Origin: Palsa-892 sp035295845
GTDB taxonomy: Bacteria > Pseudomonadota > Alphaproteobacteria > Rhizobiales > Xanthobacteraceae
Direction of reading: 5' to 3'
Length of the DNA stretch: 64,000 nt
NCBI GenBank assembly: GCA_035295845.1
Contig: DATGIF010000019.1
Coordinates: forward strand, 1-64,000
Shown here: positions 55,973 to 64,000 of the stretch, one piece after another
How positions within the stretch are numbered: position 1 is the first letter of the stretch
Layout of the letters: every line of letters begins with the position of its first letter
Position numbers and translations under genes: made by a program
The notes under the pieces: generated by a model
Databases searched by the model: none
Told to the model about the DNA's origin: nothing
The model's input: the letters and a program-made list of their open reading frames with translations, nothing else

Positions 55973-56389
55973 TTATTGCCTGAAGCTTTCGGGTTCTTGC
56001 CCAGCGTTCGGATCAAAGCCGTGCATGCGATAGGCCCATTGCAGGCCGACGATCGTACCTTTGACCGGCTGCAGTAAGAGGAGAGCAAGCACGAGGGTGA
56101 GGGGCAACCAGAATGCGAATTGCATCCAGTAAGGCAGTCGATAGGCGTTGTCGAGGACGAGCGCCAGCGTCACCACGATGTGGCCGACGATCAGGATCAC
56201 GAAATAGGCCGGCGCATCGTCGGCGCGGTGATGATAGAGCGCTTCGCCGCAAACGGGGCACCGATCCACGACCTTGAGATAGGCGCGAAACAATCGTCCC
56301 TCGCCGCAATTCGGGCAGCGGCCGCGGAAGCCGTTGGCGAGCGCGGGCCAAAGGGCGCGACGGGCATGGGGATCGCTCGCCATGTTCAT
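55973..56389 (-). CDS. DUF983 zinc-ribbon membrane protein, 138 aa
   Basis: An N-terminal zinc ribbon CPNCGEGRLFRAYLKVVDRC-PVCGE supplies two CxxC pairs (the sequence continues CPVCGEALYHH). Two hydrophobic helices follow: YFVILIVGHIVVTLALVLDN and FWLPLTLVLALLLLQPVKGT. This is the DUF983 pattern of unknown function. The ATG at 56389 overlaps the rnr stop (ATGA), so the gene is coupled to rnr. A second in-frame ATG lies two codons later. Confidence 0.87.
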   Translation of the reverse strand: MNMASDPHARRALWPALANGFRGRCPNCGEGRLFRAYLKVVDRCPVCGEALYHHRADDAPAYFVILIVGHIVVTLALVLDNAYRLPYWMQFAFWLPLTLVLALLLLQPVKGTIVGLQWAYRMHGFDPNAGQEPESFRQ

Positions 56390-58665
56390 CCTTTGCGCCG
56401 ATGCTTTGGCCGGTGGTGTTTGCGCGGGGCTTCCGCGCGATGCGGCGGCGAGGAGCGCGAGCGGCCGCGGCCGATGTCATAGCGTCCTTCCGACAGAATT
56501 TCGAATCGCAACGCGCCGGCGACGGGGATCGCTTCCACGAGCTTCACCTCGACCTTGTCGCCGAGCCGGTACGATTCGCCGGTGCGGTCGCCGACGAGCG
56601 CGTGGTGCTTTTCCTCATAGCGGAAAAATTCGTGACCGATCGTGCGCGCGGGCACGAAACCGTCGGCGCCGGTGTCGTCGAGCTTCACGAACAGACCGGC
56701 GCGGGTGGCGCCGGAAATGTGTCCGCGGAAGGTCGCGCCCACGCGATCGGCAAGGTGATGAGCGATCAACCGGTCGACGGTCTCGCGCTCGGCGGCCATG
56801 GCGCGGCGCTCGGCGGCGGAAACGCGGGCGCCGGTTTCGGCGAGCGCTTCCGGCGCCATATCCGGCAGGCCATCGTCGCCAAGCCTGAGCGCGCGGATCA
56901 ACGCGCGGTGCACGATGAGGTCGGCGTAGCGGCGGATCGGCGAGGTGAAATGCGCGTAGCGGCGAAGCTGCAGGCCGAAATGGCCGTAATTCTTCGCCTC
57001 GTATTCGGCCTGCGCCTGGCTACGGAGCACGACTTCGTGCACGAGGCGCTCGACCTCGCGGCCTTTGACGCGCTCGAGCACGCGGTTGAAGTCGGCGGGA
57101 CGCAGCGCGCTGCCCTTGGCGAGATGAATGTCGAGGGTGGCGAGGAATTCGCGCAGCGCCGCGAGCTTTTCCAGCGCCGGCGCGTCGTGCACGCGGTAGA
57201 GGAGGGGAACGCGGCGCTCCTCGCAGGTCTCGGCGGCGGCGACGTTGGCGAGGATCATGAATTCCTCGATCAGGCGCTGCGTCTCGATGCGGTCGGGCAC
57301 GATCACGCGGTCGAGGGTGCCGTCGGGCTTCAGGATCAGCTTGCGTTCGGGGATGTCGAGAGCAAGCGGTTGGCGGGCGTCGCGGGCTTTGGCGAGCGCG
57401 CGATAGGCGGCATAGAGCGGCTTCAGCACGGGCTCGAGCAGCGGCTTCGTCGTCGCGTCCGGGCGGCCGTCAAGCGCCGCCTGCGCCTGCGCGTAGGCAA
57501 GCTTTGCCGCCGAGCGGATCATCACGCGATGGAAGGAGTGCCGGCGCTTGCGGCCGTCGGCGCCGATCACCATGCGGACGGCGAGCGCCGGGCGGTCCTC
57601 GTTCGCGCGCAGCGAGCAGAGATCGTTGGAAATCCGCTCCGGCAGCATCGGCACCACGCGATCGGGAAAATAGACCGAATTGCCGCGCTCAACCGCCTCG
57701 CGGTCGAGCGCGGAACCCGGCCGCACGTAATGGGCGACATCGGCGATCGCGACCGTCAGCACGAAGCCGCCGGCATTGGCGGGATCCGCATCGGGGGCCG
57801 CGAATACCGCGTCATCGTGATCCTTGGCGTCGGGCGGATCGATGGTGACGAGTGGAAGTTCGCGCCAGTCCTCGTGGCCCGCGAGCGGCGCGGGGCGGGC
57901 GCTTTCCGCCTCGGCGAGCGCCTGCGGTGAAAAGACGTGCGGAATGCCGTGGGCGTGGACCGCAATCAGGCTGACGGCGCGCTCGGATTTCAACGAGCCC
58001 AGCCGCTCGCGCACGCGCGCCTGCGGCAAGCCCTGGGCACGTTGCGGCATGAGATCGGCGCTGACAAGGTCGCCATCGGCGGCGCCTTCATTGGCGCCCC
58101 GGGCGACGGCGATTTCGCGGCCGAGGCCTTTCTTGTCAACCGGCACCAGCCGGCCGCTGCCGTCGGGAAGCGGCCTATAGATGCCAAGCATGCGCACCGG
58201 CGCCTTTTCGAGAAGTTTGATGACGCGGCCTTCGTGGCTGATGCCGGCTTCGTCGATTTCGCGGATGCGCAGGAGCGCGCGGTCGCCGACACCGGGCGCG
58301 GGGCCGTGGCGCGGTTGGCGGCCGAAGGCGAGGCGGATTTTCGGCGCTTCGCCGTGCTCGGCCTCGTCCCATTCGGCGGGCTCGGCGATGAGTTCGCCGT
58401 CGCGATCGCGGCCGACAATCTCGGCAACGACCACATCCGGCAGCCTTCCCGCCACCTGAAAGCGGCGGCGGCTGCGGTCGATCGCGCCGTCATCACGCAA
58501 GCCGTGCAGGAGATTCTTCAACTCAGCCTTGCCGATCGCATCGAGCCGGAAGGAACGCACGATCTCGCGCTTGGAGACGCGGCCGCCGCGCTCGCGGATG
58601 AAGGCAAGCAGCTGCTCGCGGCTGGGGGCCGCGGAGTTTTTCGGGTTTTTGGATTTTTTGGGCAC
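56386..58665 (-). CDS. rnr: Ribonuclease R, 759 aa
   Basis: Processive 3'-5' exoribonuclease of the RNB family that degrades structured RNA. An N-terminal HTH-like region (AFIRERGGRVSKREIVRSFR), cold-shock domains, then the RNB catalytic core: LVTIDPPDAKDHDDAVFAA (the Asp cluster) and NLDREAVERGNSVYFPDRVV-type SALDREAVERGNSVYFPDRV. A C-terminal S1 domain (FRGHISGATRAGLFVKLDDT) and a Lys/Arg-rich tail follow. Start GTG 58665 has GGA seven bases upstream; a TTG two codons earlier is the alternative. Located between topA and DUF983, a common order in Rhizobiales. Confidence 0.95.
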   Translation of the reverse strand: MPKKSKNPKNSAAPSREQLLAFIRERGGRVSKREIVRSFRLDAIGKAELKNLLHGLRDDGAIDRSRRRFQVAGRLPDVVVAEIVGRDRDGELIAEPAEWDEAEHGEAPKIRLAFGRQPRHGPAPGVGDRALLRIREIDEAGISHEGRVIKLLEKAPVRMLGIYRPLPDGSGRLVPVDKKGLGREIAVARGANEGAADGDLVSADLMPQRAQGLPQARVRERLGSLKSERAVSLIAVHAHGIPHVFSPQALAEAESARPAPLAGHEDWRELPLVTIDPPDAKDHDDAVFAAPDADPANAGGFVLTVAIADVAHYVRPGSALDREAVERGNSVYFPDRVVPMLPERISNDLCSLRANEDRPALAVRMVIGADGRKRRHSFHRVMIRSAAKLAYAQAQAALDGRPDATTKPLLEPVLKPLYAAYRALAKARDARQPLALDIPERKLILKPDGTLDRVIVPDRIETQRLIEEFMILANVAAAETCEERRVPLLYRVHDAPALEKLAALREFLATLDIHLAKGSALRPADFNRVLERVKGREVERLVHEVVLRSQAQAEYEAKNYGHFGLQLRRYAHFTSPIRRYADLIVHRALIRALRLGDDGLPDMAPEALAETGARVSAAERRAMAAERETVDRLIAHHLADRVGATFRGHISGATRAGLFVKLDDTGADGFVPARTIGHEFFRYEEKHHALVGDRTGESYRLGDKVEVKLVEAIPVAGALRFEILSEGRYDIGRGRSRSSPPHRAEAPRKHHRPKHRRKG

Positions 58666-58778
58666 GAACAATTCCGTGACAGAACGTAAGCATTCAGGGG
58701 TGATTTTTCAAACGGCCAGCAAGGCCGCGCAACGCAGGCTTGAAAAGATCGTAGCCGCCGCAGATTGCGCGGCGATGA

Positions 58779-61481
58779 TCAATCCCGCGGGAGATCGGTC
58801 TTCGCCGGGGCCTCGGGCTCGGCTTCCGGAGCACTCGGCGGCGCGTTCTCGGACGCTTCACCGGCGGCCTCAGCCGCGGGCTTTTTCTTCTTCGCGCGCG
58901 GTTTCTTCTCGCCGCCTTCCGTTGTCTCGGCTTTCTTGGCGGCTTTTTTCTTCAGGGCCTTTTTGGCCTTGCCGTTGGTGCCTTTTGCCGCGCGCGCATC
59001 GATCAGCGTGATCGCCTGTTCGAGCGTCACCGTCGCGGGATCCATCTCCGAGGGGATCGTCGCATTGACCTTGTTGTGCGAGACATACGGCCCGTAGCGG
59101 CCCTCGTGCAGCGTCACCGGCCCGTCGCCCGGATGCTCGCCCAGGAGCTTGCCCTTGGGCTTGCCGCGCCGGCCCTTGAAGCCGCGCGCGGCTTTTTCCG
59201 CGAGCAGCGTGACCGCGCGGTTGAGGCCGACATGCATGACGTCATCGTCGTCCTCGAGATTGGCGTAGGTCGTCTCATGTTTCACGTAAGGGCCATAGCG
59301 GCCGACGCCGGCGACGATCGGCTGGCCGGACTCCGGATGCTTGCCCACTTCGCGCGGAAGCGAGAGCAGCCCGAGCGCGAAATCGAGGTCGACCGCATCG
59401 AGATCAGTGCCCTTCGGCAGGCCCGCGCGCTTCGGCTTCTCGCCTTCGGCGCCTTCGCCCAACTGCACATAGGGACCGAAGCGGCCGCCACGGAGCGTCA
59501 CTTCGAGGCCGCTGTCGGGATCGGTGCCGAGCACCTTGGTGCCGTTGACGCCGGAAGCGTCGGAGGCAAGCTGCCGCGTGTAGCGGCAATCGGGATAGTT
59601 CGAGCAGCCGACGAAGGCGCCGAACTTGCCGGTCTTGAGGCCGAGCCGGCCGTTGCCGCATTGCGGGCATAGCCGCGGATCGCTGCCGTCCTCGCGCGGC
59701 GGGAAGATGTGGGGCCCGAGCATTTCGTCGAGGGCATCCAGCACCTGCGAGATGCGTAAGTCCTTGATGTCGTCGACGGCGGCGATGAAGTCGCGCCAGA
59801 AGTCGCGCAGCACCTGCTTCCAGTCGAGATCGTGATTGGCGATCTCGTCGAGCTTCTCCTCGAGGTCGGCGGTGAAGTCGTATTCCACGTAGCGCGCGAA
59901 GAACGCTTCCAGGAATGCAATCACCACGCGGCCCTTGTCTTCGGGCACGAGCCGCTTCTTGTCGATCCGCACATAGCCGCGGTCGCGGAGCACCTGCAAC
60001 GTCGAAGCGTAGGTCGAGGGACGGCCGATGCCGAGTTCTTCCATGCGCTTGACGAGGGAAGCCTCGGAAAAGCGCGGGGGCGGCTCGGTGAAATGCTGAT
60101 CGGTCTTGATCTCGCGCTTGTCGAGATTTTCTCCCGATTCCATCGCCGGCAGGCGGTTCGCGTCCTCGTCCTCGGTGACGTCGTCCTGGCCTTCCTGATA
60201 GGCGGCAAGGAAGCCGTCGAACTTCACGACGGTGCCGGTGGCGCGGAGATCGAGCTGCCGTTCGCCGGCTTTTGCCTTGATGTCGACGGTGGTGCGCTCG
60301 AGCTCCGCCGATTCCATCTGGCTCGCCACCGTCCGGATCCAGATCAGCTCGTAGAGCTTCGCTTGGTCGGGCTCGAGGAAGCGCACGACATCGCGCGGGC
60401 GGCGGGTGAGGTCGGTGGGGCGGATCGCTTCGTGCGCTTCCTGCGCGTGTTTCGCCTTGTTCTTGTAGACGCGCGGCGCCTCCGGAACGTAGGTGGCGCC
60501 GAAATCCGCTTCGATCACGCCGCGGGCGGCGGTAATCGCGCCGCCGTCGAGCTCGATGCCGTCGGTGCGCATATAGGTGATGAGGCCGACCGTGTCGCCG
60601 TCGATGTCGGCGCCTTCATAGAGGCGCTGCGCGAGCCGCATGGTGATCGAGGGCGCGAAGCCGAGCTTGCGGCTCGCCTCTTGCTGCAGCGTCGAGGTGG
60701 AGAAGGGCGCGTAAGGATTGCGCTTGGCCGGCTTTGCCTCGACGGAAGCGACCGTGAATTGCGCGGCGTCCAGCGCTTGCTTGAAATTGGCGGCTTCCTC
60801 GCCGCTGCCGACATCGAGGCGGGTAATTTTCTGGCCGTCGGCGCCGACGAGGCGCGCTTCGAAGGTGTCGCCGCGCGGGGTCGCGAGCGTCGCCAAAATC
60901 GACCAGTATTCCTTCGGAACGAAGGTTTCGATCTCGCGCTCGCGGTCGCAGACGAGCCGGAGCGCCACCGACTGCACGCGCCCGGCCGAGCGCGAGCCCG
61001 GGAGCTTCCGCCACAACACCGGCGACAACGTAAAGCCGACAAGATAGTCGAGCGCGCGGCGGGCGAGATAGGCATCGACGAGGGCCGCATCGATCTCGCG
61101 CGGATTCTGCATCGCTTCCGAGACCGCCTGCTTGGTGATGGCGTTGAAGACGACGCGCTCGATTTTCTTACCCGCAAGCGCGCCCTTGTCCTTGAGGATT
61201 TCCAAGACATGCCAGGAAATCGCCTCGCCCTCGCGGTCGGGGTCGGTGGCCAGGATCAGCTTGTCCGCGTTCTTCATGGCATGGGCGATCTCGGAGAGGC
61301 GCTTTTGCGCCTTCGGATCGACCTGCCAGATCATGTGGAAGTCCTGGTCGGGCGCCACCGAGCCGTCCTTGGGCGGGAGATCCCGCACATGCCCATAGGA
61401 GGCGAGCACCTCGTAGCCGGGGCCGAGGTATTTATTGATGGTTTTCGCCTTGGCAGGCGATTCAACGATGACGACGTTCAT
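58779..61481 (-). CDS. topA: DNA topoisomerase I, 900 aa
   Basis: Type IA topoisomerase relaxing negative supercoils. The Toprim domain starts MNVVIVESPAKAKTINKYLG, with the acidic DPDREGE (81-87). The active-site Tyr is Y303 in GLITYMRTDG. A single four-Cys zinc finger (CPQCGNGRLGLKTGKFGAF, then GCSNYPDC) is followed by several GGRFGPYVQ / VGRYGPYVKHE / EGRYGPYVSHN repeats and an Ala/Lys-rich basic tail. These C-terminal GPYV repeats are usual in alphaproteobacterial TopA. The 260-bp region before it (61482-61741) has no gene and should contain its promoter. Confidence 0.97.
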   Translation of the reverse strand: MNVVIVESPAKAKTINKYLGPGYEVLASYGHVRDLPPKDGSVAPDQDFHMIWQVDPKAQKRLSEIAHAMKNADKLILATDPDREGEAISWHVLEILKDKGALAGKKIERVVFNAITKQAVSEAMQNPREIDAALVDAYLARRALDYLVGFTLSPVLWRKLPGSRSAGRVQSVALRLVCDREREIETFVPKEYWSILATLATPRGDTFEARLVGADGQKITRLDVGSGEEAANFKQALDAAQFTVASVEAKPAKRNPYAPFSTSTLQQEASRKLGFAPSITMRLAQRLYEGADIDGDTVGLITYMRTDGIELDGGAITAARGVIEADFGATYVPEAPRVYKNKAKHAQEAHEAIRPTDLTRRPRDVVRFLEPDQAKLYELIWIRTVASQMESAELERTTVDIKAKAGERQLDLRATGTVVKFDGFLAAYQEGQDDVTEDEDANRLPAMESGENLDKREIKTDQHFTEPPPRFSEASLVKRMEELGIGRPSTYASTLQVLRDRGYVRIDKKRLVPEDKGRVVIAFLEAFFARYVEYDFTADLEEKLDEIANHDLDWKQVLRDFWRDFIAAVDDIKDLRISQVLDALDEMLGPHIFPPREDGSDPRLCPQCGNGRLGLKTGKFGAFVGCSNYPDCRYTRQLASDASGVNGTKVLGTDPDSGLEVTLRGGRFGPYVQLGEGAEGEKPKRAGLPKGTDLDAVDLDFALGLLSLPREVGKHPESGQPIVAGVGRYGPYVKHETTYANLEDDDDVMHVGLNRAVTLLAEKAARGFKGRRGKPKGKLLGEHPGDGPVTLHEGRYGPYVSHNKVNATIPSEMDPATVTLEQAITLIDARAAKGTNGKAKKALKKKAAKKAETTEGGEKKPRAKKKKPAAEAAGEASENAPPSAPEAEPEAPAKTDLPRD

Positions 61482-61741
61482 CTTGTCTTGCGAGAGTTCC
61501 TAGAAACCCAAAATCGCGCGGGGACACCGCGCGATTGGCCGGGAACATGGGGAGATCAGGTAACTAAGTCAAATCAGGGCGCGGAAGAGCTTGTGAAAAC
61601 AAGGGTTTTGTACACACACATATAGTGTCTGTTTCATACAATACCACTTTTACGTTCGTATAGCCGGTGCGTGACAGCGAAATGATTCCGCTTCGGATTC
61701 GGCGCGAAACGACGCGGCGCGAGCGATCAAAACGATTCGTT
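61482..61741. other. Non-coding region between dprA remnant and topA
   Basis: 260 bases with an AT-rich core (61600-61660, including TACACACACATATAG). It precedes topA, so it probably holds that promoter; a TTGACT-N17-CATGTT pair on the minus strand (about 61541-61570) is the best but weak candidate. No hairpin terminator for the dprA remnant is obvious. Confidence 0.4.
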
Positions 61742-62568
61742 TCAGGCGCGCGACACGAGCCCGCCGTGCCGCGCTAATTTTCCCGCCAATTCCAGCTCCA
61801 GGATCACCATCTGCACCGCGGCCGGCGGCGCGCCGGAGGCGCGCACGAGGTCGTCGATCGAAACGGGCGCGGTGGTGAGCAGCGCGAGGATCTTCGCGCG
61901 CAGCTTGTCGTCCGCTTCCGGCTCGGTCTCTTCGCTTTCGCGCAGCATTTCGGGCGCCGCCCGCATGGGCCTTCCGATGATCGGCGCGAGCACCTCGACA
62001 ATGTCGGCGGCGGACGCGGCGAGGGTGGCCCCGTCTTTTAACAGACGATTGGTGCCGCTCGCGCGCGCTTCGAGGGGGGAGCCCGGCACCGCGAAGATTT
62101 CGCGGCCCGCTTCGAGCGCGAGCCGCGCGGTGATGAGGGAGCCGGAACGCTCCGCGGCTTCCACCACGACAACGCCGAGCGCCATCCCCGCGATGAGCCG
62201 GTTGCGGCGCGGAAAATCGCGCGAGCGCGGCTCCCAGCCGAGCGGCATTTCGGAAACGGCGCAGCCTTTTTCCAGAATTTCCTCCAGCAGCTTGTTGTTT
62301 TCGGGCGGGTAGGGCTTGTCATGGCCGCCGGCGAGTACGGCGATGGTGCCGGTCGCAAGCGAGCCGCGATGGCTCGCGGCATCAATGCCGCGCGCCAGCC
62401 CCGAAACGATGACGAAACCGGCCGTTCCCAGATCGCGCGCGAGGCGCCGCCGAATTGATTGATCAGCGTGCGGAAGGTGCGGGCGCCCACGCGCTCGGTG
62501 CGGATGAGACGCAGCCAGTCGATCCGCTGCTCGTCCGAAAGGCGGACGGGCCGAAAGGCGTCATTCAT
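61742..62568 (-). pseudogene. dprA: dprA pseudogene with internal deletion and frameshift
   Basis: DprA (Smf) loads RecA on incoming single-stranded DNA in natural transformation. The N-terminus MNDAFRPVRLSDEQRIDWLR to TFRTLINQFGGA (42 residues, ending 62443) is in one frame. The downstream part, RDLGTAGFVIVSGLARGIDA, LATGTIAVLAGGHDKPYPPE, FPRRNRLIAGMALGVVVVEA and a C-terminal winged helix (SIDDLVRASGAPPAAVQMVI), is in another frame. Between the two, about 90-100 codons usual in the family are missing, including the GSRxAS Rossmann loop. No single frame gives DprA, so the gene should be inactive. Its ATG overlaps the plsY stop (ATGA). Confidence 0.85.
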
Positions 62569-63164
62569 GCGCTGGCGCCGATCTTCGGCTCGGTGCCGGC
62601 CATCAGCCGTTCGATGTTCGCCGTGTGCTTGATCCACAGGATCACGGTCAGGAGCACGAACAAGAGCGCCGCGCGTGTGCCGTGAAAGGCGAACATCGCA
62701 AACGGTGTCGTAAAGCTCGCGACGAGGCCCGCGAGCGACGAACGCCGGAAGAGGAGCGCGGTGACAAGCCAGAAGACGACGAAGACAAGCGCCGCGGGCC
62801 AGGCGAGGCCGAGGGCGACGCCGATATAGGTGGCGACGCCCTTGCCGCCCTTGAAGCCGAGCCAAACCGGAAAGATGTGGCCGAGAAAAGCGCCGAGCGC
62901 GGCCGCGAGCGCGGCATCGGCGCCGAACAGATAATTCGCGAGCAGGACCGCGGCGGTGCCCTTCAGCAGATCGCCAACGAGCGTTGCGGCCGCGATCCAC
63001 TTGTTGCCGGTGCGGAGCACATTGGTCGCGCCGATATTGCCGGAGCCGATCGTGCGCACGTCGCCCAGGCCAGCGGCTCGCGCCAACAAAAGCCCGAACG
63101 GGATCGAGCCGAAGAGATAGCCGAGCACGAAGGCGGCGGCGAGAAAGGCGAGGTCGGCGCTCAT
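62565..63164 (-). CDS. plsY: Glycerol-3-phosphate acyltransferase PlsY, 199 aa
   Basis: Membrane enzyme that transfers acyl from acyl-phosphate to glycerol-3-phosphate, the first phospholipid step. The signatures are all present: VLGYLFGSIPFGLLLAR, RTIGSGNIGATNVLRTGNKW (motif 1), GHIFPVWLGFKGGKGVATYI (motif 2) and late KHTANIERLMAGTEPKIG. About five helices are visible. It overlaps the dprA remnant by 4 bases and follows the ATCase gene by 39 bases; the order pyr genes-plsY-dprA-topA is common in Rhizobiales. Confidence 0.96.
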   Translation of the reverse strand: MSADLAFLAAAFVLGYLFGSIPFGLLLARAAGLGDVRTIGSGNIGATNVLRTGNKWIAAATLVGDLLKGTAAVLLANYLFGADAALAAALGAFLGHIFPVWLGFKGGKGVATYIGVALGLAWPAALVFVVFWLVTALLFRRSSLAGLVASFTTPFAMFAFHGTRAALLFVLLTVILWIKHTANIERLMAGTEPKIGASA

Positions 63165-63203
63165 GCCGGCAGGATACTTTGCCCGCTGCCGTTGTGGGAG
63201 TGG

Positions 63204-64000
63204 CTAGGAGGACTGCGATCTCGCGTTTTCCGGCGGTTTTTGCTCCGCGGAATGGCGGCGGTGATGGAAGCCCGCGGCAATCGCCTGTTCGGCGTCGGCA
63301 AAGAAGACGAAGTCCTTGAGGGCGGCGTTGGGGGCACGCAAGGCGCCATCCACGTCCTCGCTGAACCAGTGGTTCTTGCGGTGGGCGATGACGAAATCGT
63401 CGATGTCGTATTCGCAATAGAAGCAGCGCAGCCGCGGCTGCGGCGAGGCATCGGTTTTCACGACATGGAATTTGTTGCGCACATATTGCGCTTCCATCGG
63501 CTCGTGCACGATGCAGTTGCGGTTGGCGCAGCGGATGCCGGTGAGGATCGGCTGGTCGTAGAGCGGGAATTTCGGCGCCTCGAAGCCCGAGTCGAATTTC
63601 GCCAGCGCCTTGGCCTTGCTGAGGCCGAGCACGAGCGCGATCAGCGCCATGCGGATCGGCACGCCATAGGACGCCTGCTGGAAGTAGACCGCGCGGCTGT
63701 CGGAATCGATCGCGGCGTCAAGCTCGTCCACGCGCGGCAACGGATGCAGGACGCTCGCCTGCGAGTATTTCGGCTCTTTCAGGAATTTCGCGTCGATCTT
63801 GGGATAGGCCCGATCCTTTTCCCCCCAGCGCTCCTTCTGGAAGCGGGTGACGTAAACGGCGTCGATTTTCTTCTGCACGAGAACGCCGTAGTCGACTTCG
63901 GGACCGGAGAACAGCGACTGCTGATGCGGCTCGTCGGGGGTGACGTACAGGGCGTCGATGCTTCCGGCGTCGTCGTTTTTCGACACCATCTCGCAGCGAT
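63204..64000 (-). CDS. Aspartate carbamoyltransferase-like protein with PyrI-type zinc domain (5' end outside window)
   Basis: The C-terminal part of an aspartate/ornithine carbamoyltransferase: DAVYVTRFQKERWG, then the aspartate-site HPLPRVDELDAAIDSD and AVYFQQASYGVPIRMALIAL. A further 100 residues contain IRCANRNCIVHEP and LRCFYCEYDIDDFV: four Cys as C-x4-C and C-x2-C, the layout of the zinc domain of the regulatory chain PyrI (residues about 151-200 of the visible part). So catalytic and zinc-domain parts are on one chain. The frame is open to base 64000. Its position before plsY is that of pyrB/pyrC in related genomes, but no pyrC follows it. PyrB identity is likely but the N-terminal carbamoyl-phosphate site is not visible. 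Confidence 0.8.
   Translation of the reverse strand, partial: RCEMVSKNDDAGSIDALYVTPDEPHQQSLFSGPEVDYGVLVQKKIDAVYVTRFQKERWGEKDRAYPKIDAKFLKEPKYSQASVLHPLPRVDELDAAIDSDSRAVYFQQASYGVPIRMALIALVLGLSKAKALAKFDSGFEAPKFPLYDQPILTGIRCANRNCIVHEPMEAQYVRNKFHVVKTDASPQPRLRCFYCEYDIDDFVIAHRKNHWFSEDVDGALRAPNAALKDFVFFADAEQAIAAGFHHRRHSAEQKPPENARSQSS

Noticed and set aside
61540..61570. GGAAC at 61543 as another EcfG promoter
   Set aside because: The expected CGTT does not follow at 16 or 17 bases (ACTA found).
1..64000. Insertion sequences, prophage, rRNA or tRNA genes
   Set aside because: Scanned for transposase, integrase and terminase motifs and for cloverleaf or ribosomal consensus; none seen.

Overview
The window is high-GC, gene-dense chromosomal DNA from an alphaproteobacterium, most likely of the order Hyphomicrobiales (Rhizobiales). 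The case rests on several lineage markers together: the cell-cycle proteins MipZ, DivK and PleD, an EipB/DUF1849 envelope protein, Omp25-type porin-like barrels, a Tad-pilus TadG-like pair, a phasin, small DUF6894/DUF2171/DUF1489/DUF3572 proteins, three GGAAC-N16-CGTT promoters of the EcfG general-stress type, and a gcatgatc...gatcatgc palindromic repeat familiar from Bradyrhizobium-like genomes. The genus cannot be fixed from the sequence. I saw no rRNA, tRNA, CRISPR array, transposase, integrase or prophage gene.

Layout. 0-3.7 kb: 3' end of isovaleryl-CoA dehydrogenase, several small lineage-specific proteins, a Crp/Fnr regulator with a one-base frameshift, and a probable CorA/ZntB gene remnant. 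3.7-9.9 kb: PiT phosphate transporter, LprI-like protein, queC overlapping a VUT-family transporter, a P19/cupredoxin metal-handling pair, an aldo/keto reductase and a DUF599 protein. 10-18 kb: a secreted serpin, rhodanese, DUF4112, a TetR/old-yellow-enzyme module with operator-like palindromes, DoxX, GST, a haloalkane dehalogenase, MgtC and aquaporin. 18.4-25.4 kb: mccB, then a stress cluster with three EcfG-type promoters serving two paralogous 80-aa proteins and a DUF2171 protein, plus exported proteins and a class II aldolase. 25.6-37.2 kb: kup, mccA, an exported metallo-beta-lactamase-fold protein, panC, mipZ, a VWA protein and a membrane DnaJ-domain protein, a D-Ala-D-Ala carboxypeptidase with SPOR domain, and a phasin with two PhaR-like sites.

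37.5-47 kb: mgtE; two tandem TadG-like VWA proteins whose VWA domain is interrupted by Cys-rich 17-residue repeats and Trp pentapeptides; clpS-clpA; a double-barrel Omp25-like protein. 47-55 kb: azlCD, HIT protein, DUF482 acyltransferase-like protein, glycerophosphodiesterase and RidA, EipB, DUF3572, divK-pleD, a structured non-coding stretch, rpmG. 55-64 kb, all on the minus strand: Nudix, DUF983, rnr, topA, a dprA pseudogene with an internal deletion, plsY, and an aspartate carbamoyltransferase with a PyrI-like zinc domain (cut by the window edge).

How the genes work together. ivd, mccA and mccB are three leucine-catabolism genes spread over 29 kb rather than in one operon. mipZ, divK and pleD act in polar cell-cycle and division control. 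clpS-clpA, rnr and topA are housekeeping. The most unusual features are the repeat-bearing TadG pair, the alphaproteobacterial serpin, the broken dprA, the ATCase with a PyrI-like zinc domain and the EcfG-type stress island.
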